In this document: positions 1 to 6,009 of the stretch, in pieces | Position numbering within the stretch: the stretch's first letter is position 1 | How the letters are laid out: every line of letters starts with the position of its first letter | Assembly: GCA_002407775.1 (NCBI GenBank) | Contig: DHOP01000107.1 | Span: 1-8,988, forward strand | Reading direction: 5' to 3' | Source: Prevotella sp. UBA5387 | GTDB lineage: Bacteria > Bacteroidota > Bacteroidia > Bacteroidales > Bacteroidaceae | Length of the DNA stretch: 8,988 nucleotides | Program-made: the position numbers and the translations under genes | Notes under the pieces: model-generated | Seen by the model: only the letters and a program-made list of their open reading frames with translations | What the model was told of the DNA's origin: nothing | The model's database searches: none

Positions 1-64
1 AAATTAATTCCGCCAACGGGTTGTCCTATGATAATATAAGGTATAATATAAAGAAAGATAAATT

Positions 65-1045
65 ATGATGGCAAAGATTAATACAATTGGCATTCTAACT
101 TCCGGTGGTGATGCGCCTGGTATGAATGCCGCCATACGCGCCGTTACACGCGCTGGTATCTGCAATGGGTTCAAGATAAAAGGTATCTATCGTGGTTATG
201 ATGGATTGATCAATGACGAGATAAAGCCTTTCACAACGGAAAATGTATCCGGCATCATCATGCAGGGTGGAACTGTCCTCAAGACAGCACGCTCCATGGA
301 GTTCAAGACCCCAGAAGGTCGTGCCAAGGCTTATGCGAACCTTCAGAAAGAAGAGATAGAGGCATTAGTGGTCATTGGTGGTAACGGCTCACTTTATGGC
401 GCAATGGAGTTTGCCAAGGAGCACGACATCTGCTGCATCGGTCTCCCTGGGACTATCGACAACGACCTTTATGGCACCGATACGACCATCGGTTATGATA
501 CCACTTTAAATACTATTACTGAGTGTGTTGACCGAATCAGAGACACTGCCCAAAGTCATGAGCGCATCTTCTTCGTTGAGGTGATGGGGCGTGATGCTGG
601 TTTCTTGGCACAAAACGCCGCCATTGCAAGTGGCGCCGAAGCAGCAATTATTCCTGAGGACTCCACTGACGTGGACCAGTTGGCTCAGTTTATGGAGCGC
701 GGTATTCGTAAGTCAAAGCGCAGTTGCATCGTCATCGTGTCGGAAAGTCCAAAATGCGGTGCACTTTACTATGCTGATCGTGTAAAGAAAGAGTTTCCCG
801 GCTACGATGTGCGCGTATCAATCCTAGGCCATCTCCAGCGTGGTGGTCGTCCATCCGCTCACGATCGCATCCTTGCAAGCCGTACCGGCGTGGGAGCTGT
901 TGAGGCTATTATACAGGGACAGCGTAATATTATGATAGGTATAAAGAATAACGAAGTGACTTATGTTCCGTTATCTGAAGCCATTCGCTCAGATAAGCCA
1001 TTTGACAAAAAGCTTATTAAGGTGCTTGACGAATTGAGCATTTAA
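65..1045 (+). CDS. pfkA: 6-phosphofructokinase (ATP-type PfkA)
   Basis: Cytosolic glycolytic enzyme that phosphorylates fructose 6-phosphate to fructose 1,6-bisphosphate. The 326 residues match the usual bacterial PfkA length (about 320). Visible motifs are the N-terminal nucleotide loop TSGGDAPGMNAA (12-23), R76, the GGNGS loop (105-109), the catalytic GTIDND motif with D132 as the likely base, R167, MGR (174-176), E227, and LGHLQRGG (254-261) with H256 and R259. Gly108 in the GGNGS loop is the residue that marks ATP-dependent enzymes; PPi-dependent enzymes carry Asp there. The residue just before it is Asn107, where E. coli PfkA has the Mg-binding Asp, which is unusual. Two adjacent ATGs (65 and 68) are equally plausible starts, and no clear Shine-Dalgarno sequence is present. 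The gene is codirectional with the atp operon but separated from it by 122 bases containing a promoter element, so it is probably a separate unit. Confidence 0.97.
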   Translation: MMAKINTIGILTSGGDAPGMNAAIRAVTRAGICNGFKIKGIYRGYDGLINDEIKPFTTENVSGIIMQGGTVLKTARSMEFKTPEGRAKAYANLQKEEIEALVVIGGNGSLYGAMEFAKEHDICCIGLPGTIDNDLYGTDTTIGYDTTLNTITECVDRIRDTAQSHERIFFVEVMGRDAGFLAQNAAIASGAEAAIIPEDSTDVDQLAQFMERGIRKSKRSCIVIVSESPKCGALYYADRVKKEFPGYDVRVSILGHLQRGGRPSAHDRILASRTGVGAVEAIIQGQRNIMIGIKNNEVTYVPLSEAIRSDKPFDKKLIKVLDELSI

Positions 1046-1089
1046 GTGGAAAAAATGTTAAGATAAGTGGCCCTTTTGGAAAATAAGTG

Positions 1090-1097
1090 TACATTTG
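1090..1097 (+). promoter_or_regulatory. Candidate Bacteroidetes -7 promoter element for the atp operon
   Basis: TACATTTG matches the Bacteroidetes primary-sigma -7 consensus TAnnTTTG and lies 70 bases before the atpD start, in the only spacer of real size between pfkA and atpD. A TTTG occurs upstream at 1075-1078, but the 11-base gap is much shorter than the usual 19-21, so no good -33 element is seen. Transcription would start near 1103-1105, giving a leader of about 64 bases. The call rests on the -7 match and its position. Confidence 0.5.
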
Positions 1098-1167
1098 CAT
1101 TTCTCGAACTGAATATCTTACAGTATTGAGAAATTGAGAAGAAAATTCTATAATTAAAATAACAGCT

Positions 1168-2694
1168 ATGTCACAAATCAACGGACGCATCTCCCAGATT
1201 ATTGGTCCAGTGATTGATGTCTATTTCGACACACAAGGACAGGACCCTGAGAAGGTGCTTCCAAAAATCTATGAAGCTCTCAAAATCACGCGGCCTGATG
1301 GTCGTGAGCTTGTTGTTGAGGTACAGCAGCATATCGGTGAGGACACCGTTCGCTGTGTGGCTATGGACAATACCGATGGCCTGCAGCGCGGCTTGGAAGC
1401 CGTACCAATGGGCAGCCCTATCACCATGCCATCCGGAGTTCAGATCAAAGGTCGTATGATGAACGTTATCGGCGAGCCTATTGATGGCATGAATAAGCTT
1501 GACATGACGGGCAGTTATCCTATTCATCGCGAGGCACCTAAGTTTGAAGAATTGTCAACCCACAAGGAAATGCTAGCCACGGGCATCAAGGTCATCGACC
1601 TTTTGGAGCCATATATGAAGGGCGGAAAGATCGGACTTTTCGGTGGTGCTGGCGTTGGTAAGACTGTGCTCATTATGGAGCTGATTAACAACGTGGCCAA
1701 AGGGCACGAGGGTTATTCTGTTTTTGCCGGTGTGGGAGAACGTACCCGTGAAGGTAATGACTTGATTCGTGACATGCTCGACTCTGGCGTTATTCGCTAT
1801 GGCGAAAAGTTTAAGAAGGCTATGGAAGAGGGCAAGTGGGATCTTTCACTCGTTGACCCTGAAGAATTAGGGAAATCTCAGGCAACTTTGGTTTATGGAC
1901 AGATGAACGAACCTCCTGGGGCACGTGCTTCAGTGGCGTTGTCTGGTCTGACTGTAGCTGAGGAATTCCGTGATCATGGTGGAAAAAACGGTCAGCCGTC
2001 CGACATCATGTTCTTCATCGACAACATCTTCCGTTTCACCCAAGCAGGCTCTGAAGTTTCGGCATTGTTAGGTCGTATGCCTTCTGCCGTAGGCTATCAG
2101 CCAACCTTGGCCTCTGAGATGGGAGCTATGCAGGAACGCATTACTTCAACAAAGAAGGGTTCTATTACCTCCGTGCAAGCTGTATATGTACCTGCTGACG
2201 ACTTGACCGACCCTGCTCCAGCCACTACATTCAGCCACTTGGACGCCACGACGGTGCTCGATCGTAAGATCACATCTCTGGGAATCTATCCTGCTGTGGA
2301 CCCACTGGCCAGCACATCACGTATCCTTGACCCGAACATCGTGGGCAAAGAACACTATGATTGTGCCCAGCGTGTGAAGGAGATGTTGCAACATTACAAT
2401 GAATTGCAAGATATTATCGCCATCCTCGGTATGGATGAATTGTCTGACGAGGACAAGCTTGTGGTAAATCGCGCACGTCGCGTTCAGCGCTTCTTGTCAC
2501 AACCCTTTGCTGTAGCAGAGCAGTTTACAGGTGTTCCTGGAGCAATGGTAAGCATCGAAGATACTATCAAGGGTTTCAACGCCATTCTCAACGGAGAGGT
2601 TGACGACCTACCTGAACAGGCCTTTATGAACGTCGGCACAATTGAGGATGCCATCGCCAAAGGCAAGAAGTTGATGGAAGCTGCCAAGGGCTAA
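1168..2694 (+). CDS. atpD: F1Fo ATP synthase subunit beta
   Basis: Catalytic F1 subunit that makes or hydrolyses ATP at the beta/alpha interfaces. The beta-barrel domain covers roughly residues 1-90. The nucleotide-binding domain carries the P-loop GGAGVGKT (159-166, K165 and T166), GERTREGND (190-198) with catalytic Glu191 and Arg192, LVYGQMNEPPGAR (241-253), and the Walker B strand ending at Asp285 in FFIDNIFRF. The C-terminal helical domain has DELSDED (423-429), the variant of the DELSEED lever that contacts gamma. At 508 residues it exceeds the usual 460-480. Most of the excess is a charged stretch at about 211-236, between SGVI and LVYGQ, known in Bacteroidetes beta subunits. It is the first gene of the atp operon, which is a rearrangement of the E. 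coli order, where atpD and atpC come last. Confidence 0.99.
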   Translation: MSQINGRISQIIGPVIDVYFDTQGQDPEKVLPKIYEALKITRPDGRELVVEVQQHIGEDTVRCVAMDNTDGLQRGLEAVPMGSPITMPSGVQIKGRMMNVIGEPIDGMNKLDMTGSYPIHREAPKFEELSTHKEMLATGIKVIDLLEPYMKGGKIGLFGGAGVGKTVLIMELINNVAKGHEGYSVFAGVGERTREGNDLIRDMLDSGVIRYGEKFKKAMEEGKWDLSLVDPEELGKSQATLVYGQMNEPPGARASVALSGLTVAEEFRDHGGKNGQPSDIMFFIDNIFRFTQAGSEVSALLGRMPSAVGYQPTLASEMGAMQERITSTKKGSITSVQAVYVPADDLTDPAPATTFSHLDATTVLDRKITSLGIYPAVDPLASTSRILDPNIVGKEHYDCAQRVKEMLQHYNELQDIIAILGMDELSDEDKLVVNRARRVQRFLSQPFAVAEQFTGVPGAMVSIEDTIKGFNAILNGEVDDLPEQAFMNVGTIEDAIAKGKKLMEAAKG

Positions 2695-2725
2695 GGATGC
2701 TAATTAAGATAAATAGCAACGGATT

Positions 2726-2965
2726 ATGTTGAAATTAAGGATTGTTTCACCCGAAAAAGTCGTATTTGATGGCGATATAGAAAGCATCACGGTGCCTGGG
2801 ACGTTGGGCAGTTTCGAGATTCTCAACAACCATGCACCTATCATTTCGTCTCTTGGCATTGGCAAAGTAATCTATGTCACATCTAAAGCTACCGAAGAAC
2901 TAGACATTCAAGGAGGCTTTGTTGAGGTACAGAAGAACATGGTAGAACTCTGTGTTGAAGTGTGA
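2726..2965 (+). CDS. atpC: F1Fo ATP synthase subunit epsilon, N-terminal domain only
   Basis: Central-stalk subunit that joins gamma to the c-ring. The 79 residues form only the N-terminal beta-sandwich, with recognisable VSPEKVVFDGDIESITVPG (8-26), the SFEILNNHAPIIS stretch (29-41) and GGFVEVQKN (63-71). Family members are commonly 130-140 residues, with a C-terminal two-helix domain that can inhibit ATP hydrolysis. Here the TGA stop follows directly after the sandwich. The next reading frame encodes transmembrane segments, not the missing helices, so this looks like a genuine short form (as in other Bacteroidetes) and not a frameshift. It starts 31 bases after the atpD stop. Its stop overlaps the next start as TGATG, implying translational coupling. 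Confidence 0.96.
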   Translation: MLKLRIVSPEKVVFDGDIESITVPGTLGSFEILNNHAPIISSLGIGKVIYVTSKATEELDIQGGFVEVQKNMVELCVEV

Positions 2966-3219
2966 TGGATGGCAAGTTGGCCAAGAAACTGTTTAGGATC
3001 TGTATTTGGATAGTCGATGGGATTGCGTTGTTACTACTCTTTGTAGTAAGCCTAACGCAACAATATCGATACCTTAACAAACTGATAATCGGCGCATTTT
3101 TGGCAAACATTCTCTTGGTTTTGATCTTCACTCTTGTGAATTTCAGAGTCAATCGGACAATACAGCGAGCCACCAACGTCGGTCATAAGGGACAAGAGGA
3201 TCAACAATCATCAGAGTGA
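2965..3219 (+). CDS. Small two-helix membrane protein of the atp operon (unnamed)
   Basis: I do not recognise a named family with certainty. From the ATG at 2965 it is 84 residues; a GTG at 2962 would add one residue, but the ATG forms a TGATG overlap with the atpC stop, so it is preferred. It has a short basic N terminus (KLAKKLFR), a hydrophobic helix at about 12-31 with an acidic residue inside it (Asp18), a polar turn (QQYRYLNK), a second helix at about 41-60 containing Asn48, and a hydrophilic, charged tail from about 61 to 84. It lies between atpC and atpB, where Fo accessory genes occur in many atp operons (atpI, atpZ, or atpQ of the N-type ATPases). A role in Fo or c-ring assembly, or in Mg/ion supply, is inferred from position and topology only. 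Confidence 0.8.
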   Translation: MDGKLAKKLFRICIWIVDGIALLLLFVVSLTQQYRYLNKLIIGAFLANILLVLIFTLVNFRVNRTIQRATNVGHKGQEDQQSSE

Positions 3220-3503
3220 TGGAACAACTTTCGCTGCTGACTATAGTACTATGTGCATTGCTATTCATCGTCCTTGGGATGATTTGGATAGTGGGTTATA
3301 ACGTCGTTAAACGACATTCGCCAGAGAATCTGCCGAAGTTTTACCTGCTACTGGCAGTAATTCGCATTGTGATAGTCTTGACAGTTGCGGGAATTTACAT
3401 CGTGTATGTCTCTGATAGCATGAATGAATCCAAGGCGTTTGCCATAATGTTGGCAGTGATGTACACTGCGATGATGGCTTTAACGCTGAAATTAAAACAT
3501 TAA
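3219..3503 (+). CDS. Small three-helix membrane protein of the atp operon, AtpI-like by position (unnamed)
   Basis: It is 94 residues from the ATG at 3219, which overlaps the previous stop as TGATG; a GTG at 3216 is a less likely start. Three hydrophobic helices are predicted at about 5-27, 43-64 and 73-90. Between helices 1 and 2 is the segment KRHSPENLPKFY (31-42), followed by Arg49 inside helix 2; the C terminus is basic (KLKLKH from about 89). Its size, helix count and place directly before atpB resemble AtpI-type c-ring assembly factors and the three-helix AtpR of N-type ATPase operons, but no diagnostic motif allows a firm assignment. Its strict overlap with neighbours on the upstream side and the 11-base gap to atpB show that it is made together with the ATP synthase. 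Confidence 0.8.
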   Translation: MEQLSLLTIVLCALLFIVLGMIWIVGYNVVKRHSPENLPKFYLLLAVIRIVIVLTVAGIYIVYVSDSMNESKAFAIMLAVMYTAMMALTLKLKH

Positions 3504-3514
3504 CAAGGATTGAA

Positions 3515-4579
3515 ATGAAATATGTCAAACTGATTGTCTGCATGATGATGCTTTCCTTCATGGGTATGCCTGCTATGGCTGCTTCTGAAGAAGGGGGAAA
3601 GCTGAACACATCTGAGATAGTCGTAGAGCACATCAAGGATTCCTATGCATGGCATGTGACTACTATTGGTGACAGGGCAATTGTCATCGATTTACCTGTC
3701 ATCGTTCGGAGTTCAACGGGTTGGCACATATTTAGTACGGCTCGGTTTGCCGAAGAGTCGGATGTTAAAGGCTATCGCATGGGTCCTGACAATTTGGCTA
3801 TTGCCACACAGGGCGACAATGCTGGAAAGATAGTAGAACTACAAAATGGTGTAGAAGTAAGGCCATTCGATATTTCCATCACCAAGACAGTAGCTGTGAT
3901 GATGATCAATGTGGTTGTTCTTCTATGTTGCATCCTCATACCCGCAAGATGGTATCGCCGTCATAAGGCAAGCGATCCGGCTCCAGGTGGATTTACGGGA
4001 TTTATCGAATTGATTATCGACTATGTGGAGGAAAACATCATAAAGCCTGGAATCGGAAATGGTTACGAGAAGTATTCGCCCTATCTGTTGACTTGCTTCT
4101 TCTTTATCCTTACCAACAACCTTATGGGTATTATACCCTTCCCTCCTGGTGGAGGCAACGTGACGGGCAACATTACCATAACATTTTTCCTCGCTCTCTG
4201 CACTTTCATAGTGACCCAGGTGAGCGGAACGAAGCACTATTGGAAGGATATCTTTTGGCCCGACGTACCTCTACCACTTAAGGTTTTCCCCCTGATCCCT
4301 CTAATAGAGTTTGTCAGTATTTTTACCAAGCCTTTCGCCTTGATGATTCGTCTCTTTGCCAACATGATGGCAGGACACGCCATTGCGCTGTCGCTGACTT
4401 GTATTATCTTTGTCGTTGCGGCTATCGGCGGTGCCACTTTCTTGGGAATGTCGGCAATAAGCGTAGTGATGAGCATCTTTATGATGTGTCTCGAGCTTTT
4501 AGTTTGCTTCATTCAAGCAATGGTTTTCACCATGTTGAGTTCGATTTTCATAGGTTTGGCGCGTGCCAAGGCAGAGTAA
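3515..4579 (+). CDS. atpB: F1Fo ATP synthase subunit a
   Basis: Integral Fo subunit that forms the two proton half-channels against the c-ring. Essential Arg279 lies in MIRLFANMMAGH (277-288). Gln334 matches E. coli Gln252. His288 and Glu327 occupy the places of E. coli Glu219 and His245, so the pair is exchanged as in mitochondria. At 354 residues it is longer than the usual 240-280. The extra part is an N-terminal signal peptide (1-22, AMA cleavage motif) and a roughly 100-residue domain predicted to be periplasmic (23-122), before the first core helix at about 123-143. Further helices are at about 188-208, 219-237, 252-270, 288-311 and 313-346. An AAGGA Shine-Dalgarno-like sequence lies at 3505-3509, five bases before the start. 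The N-terminal domain is seen in Bacteroidetes homologues; its function is unknown to me. Confidence 0.98.
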   Translation: MKYVKLIVCMMMLSFMGMPAMAASEEGGKLNTSEIVVEHIKDSYAWHVTTIGDRAIVIDLPVIVRSSTGWHIFSTARFAEESDVKGYRMGPDNLAIATQGDNAGKIVELQNGVEVRPFDISITKTVAVMMINVVVLLCCILIPARWYRRHKASDPAPGGFTGFIELIIDYVEENIIKPGIGNGYEKYSPYLLTCFFFILTNNLMGIIPFPPGGGNVTGNITITFFLALCTFIVTQVSGTKHYWKDIFWPDVPLPLKVFPLIPLIEFVSIFTKPFALMIRLFANMMAGHAIALSLTCIIFVVAAIGGATFLGMSAISVVMSIFMMCLELLVCFIQAMVFTMLSSIFIGLARAKAE

Positions 4580-4661
4580 AGCTCATCCAAAACATGGATC
4601 GAACATTATGTATTATCATTAAAACAAATAAATAAAATTATAACTAATAAATTTTAGAACT
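4580..4661 (+). promoter_or_regulatory. A/U-rich leader of atpE, probable translation enhancer
   Basis: This is the longest untranslated spacer within the operon (82 bases). Its last 40 bases (4621-4660) contain 36 A or T and no Shine-Dalgarno sequence. A 13-codon ATG frame at 4594-4635 has no sign of being a gene. Subunit c is needed in many copies per complex, and in E. coli atpE is also preceded by an enhancing U/A-rich region. Bacteroidetes ribosomes generally rely on unstructured AT-rich leaders. The enhancer role is inferred. Confidence 0.5.
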
Positions 4662-4907
4662 ATGATTTCAACATTGTTATTGGCAGTTGCCGCAGATGGC
4701 ATTGCAAAATTTGGAGCAGCTATTGGAGCAGGTATCTCAGCTGTTGGAGCAGGTATCGGTATTGGACGCATTGGTGGACAAGCAATGGATGCCATGGCTC
4801 GTCAACCCGAGGTTATGAACAAACTCTTCACCAACATGATTGTGGCTGCTGCCTTGATCGAGGGTGTTGCTTTGTTCGCTGTGGTCGTAGCCTTCCTTTG
4901 CATCTAA
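4662..4907 (+). CDS. atpE: F1Fo ATP synthase subunit c (proteolipid ring)
   Basis: It is an 81-residue helical hairpin forming the rotating c-ring, which is the family's usual length. Helix 1 (about 12-40) has the glycine repeat pattern that packs neighbouring helices. The cytoplasmic loop ARQPE (46-50) binds gamma and epsilon. Helix 2 (about 53-80) carries the ion-binding Glu67 in AALIEGVALF. Sodium-binding rings usually have Gln in helix 1 and Ser/Thr right after the Glu; here the aligned positions are Ile34 and Gly68, so proton specificity is predicted. The gene follows an A/U-rich leader and ends with two in-frame stops (TAA TAA, 4905-4910), as might suit a highly translated gene. Confidence 0.99.
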   Translation: MISTLLLAVAADGIAKFGAAIGAGISAVGAGIGIGRIGGQAMDAMARQPEVMNKLFTNMIVAAALIEGVALFAVVVAFLCI

Positions 4908-4932
4908 TAATACAGGCAATTAATAGCTGCGT

Positions 4933-5445
4933 ATGGATTTGTTAATGCCCAGTACTGGCTTGCTATTTTGGATGACTATCGTCTTCCTTGTGGTGCTTGC
5001 CGTCCTATGGAAGTGGGGCTTCCCTGCCATTACCAATATGGTCAGAGAGCGCAAAGACTTCATAGACGAAAGCTTGCGCAAGGCTCACGAAGCCAACGAA
5101 AAGCTTGCTAACATACAACAAGAAGGTGAATCCATTCTGCAGGAAGCTCGCGAACGTCAGGCTGCCATCCTCAAAGAGGCAACTGAAACACGTACAGCTA
5201 TCGTGGAGAAAGCCCAGAGTCAAGCAAAGGAAGAAGGTGCTCGCTTAATCAATGATGCCAAGGCAGAGATTAATACAGAAAAGCAGCAAGCCATTCGCGA
5301 GATTCGTGCCCAGGTTGCAGAGCTTTCCGTGAAGATTGCGGAAAAGGTTTTGCGTGAGCGACTTTCATCCAATGAGAAGCAGATGGAACTGATTGACAAA
5401 CTGTTGGCAGAGGTAACTGCCGACGATAAGCACGAAGTTGAGTAA
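4933..5445 (+). CDS. atpF: F1Fo ATP synthase subunit b (peripheral stalk)
   Basis: It is a 170-residue stator subunit, close to the usual 155-170. One N-terminal transmembrane helix (about 8-29, ending at WKWGFP) is followed by a long charged alpha-helix/coiled coil (about 35-155) rich in Lys, Glu, Ala and Gln, which dimerises and holds delta and alpha3-beta3 against rotation. Only one b gene is present, so a homodimer is expected, unlike the b/b' pairs of cyanobacteria. It starts 25 bases after the first atpE stop and ends five bases before atpH. Confidence 0.97.
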   Translation: MDLLMPSTGLLFWMTIVFLVVLAVLWKWGFPAITNMVRERKDFIDESLRKAHEANEKLANIQQEGESILQEARERQAAILKEATETRTAIVEKAQSQAKEEGARLINDAKAEINTEKQQAIREIRAQVAELSVKIAEKVLRERLSSNEKQMELIDKLLAEVTADDKHEVE

Positions 5446-5450
5446 GGGTT

Positions 5451-5987
5451 ATGGATTTAGGAGTAATAGCTATGCGGTATGCGCGGGCTCTTCTTAAGAG
5501 CGCCACGGAACAGAAGGTGGAGACAGAGGTCTACAAAGAAATGCAGACACTTGCTCAAAGCTATCTGCAGGTGCCTCAATTGCGCTTCACTATCGACAAC
5601 CCCATGCTGACTAAGGACAAAAAGTTGACGCTCATCGATACCGCCGTAGGTGGAAATCCCTCTGAGTTGATACGTCGTTTCGTGAGCCTTGTCTTCAAGG
5701 AGGGGCGCGAGAACATCCTGCAATTGATGGCAACTTCCTATATCACGCTCTATCGTCAACAGAATAATATTACCCGCGGTAAGCTCACCACAGCCGTCGC
5801 AGTCTCTCCAGAGACGGAGGGAAAAATGAAGCAAATGGTGGAGAGCAAGACTCATGGAACTGTAGAATTCAATGTAGATACTGACCCCGACATCATCGGT
5901 GGATTTATTCTAGAATATGATACCTACAGAATGGACGCAAGCGTAAAGACAAAATTGAATTCAATTCTTTCGACCTTGCGAAAGTAA
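5451..5987 (+). CDS. atpH: F1Fo ATP synthase subunit delta (OSCP-type)
   Basis: It is a 178-residue subunit on top of F1 that links the b dimer to the alpha N termini; the length is typical. The N-terminal helical domain (about 1-105) opens with the family pattern AMRYARALLKSA (7-18). The C-terminal domain contains DPDIIGGFILEYD (145-157), the conserved region of the family. The ATG at 5451, five bases after the atpF stop, is chosen because the residues before ARAL (MDLGVIAMRY) fit the family N terminus; an internal ATG at residue 8 would remove part of helix 1. Its presence separates this operon from N-type ATPase operons, which lack a delta gene. Confidence 0.96.
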   Translation: MDLGVIAMRYARALLKSATEQKVETEVYKEMQTLAQSYLQVPQLRFTIDNPMLTKDKKLTLIDTAVGGNPSELIRRFVSLVFKEGRENILQLMATSYITLYRQQNNITRGKLTTAVAVSPETEGKMKQMVESKTHGTVEFNVDTDPDIIGGFILEYDTYRMDASVKTKLNSILSTLRK

Positions 5988-6009
5988 ACCTTTAATGTGA
6001 ATAATTGAA

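Noticed and set aside
1..39. Open frame of 12 codons ending in TAA, possibly the tail of an upstream gene
   Set aside because: Too short to recognise any family; an open stretch of this length is expected by chance.
21..47. TTGTCC and TATAAT resembling a sigma70 -35/-10 pair before pfkA
   Set aside because: The spacing is only 15 bases, the region is AT-rich, and Bacteroidetes promoters use TTTG/TAnnTTTG elements; no such -7 element is present in the visible 64 bases, so the pfkA promoter may lie outside the window.
1101..1132. Imperfect hairpin (TTCTC with GAGAA, CTG with CAG) in the atpD leader
   Set aside because: The stem is broken by an internal loop, is not followed by a T run, and would overlap the predicted transcription start; too weak to call a terminator or riboswitch.
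2889..3176. Minus-strand open frame of 95 codons across the atpC end and the first small gene
   Set aside because: Antisense to two plus-strand genes joined by a tight stop/start overlap; the plus-strand frame has clear transmembrane structure and operon spacing.
4594..4635. 13-codon ATG frame between atpB and atpE as a leader peptide
   Set aside because: No ribosome-binding signal, no regulatory codon pattern and no attenuator hairpin downstream; better explained as part of an A/U-rich leader.
4840..4880. Sodium-binding signature in subunit c, suggested by the N-type-like gene order
   Set aside because: The residue after Glu67 is Gly and the aligned helix 1 position is Ile, so the Gln and Ser/Thr ligands of sodium rings are missing; proton use is more likely.
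5457..5855. Minus-strand open frame of 132 codons inside atpH
   Set aside because: Antisense shadow of a recognised gene with no leader, promoter or recognisable protein features of its own.
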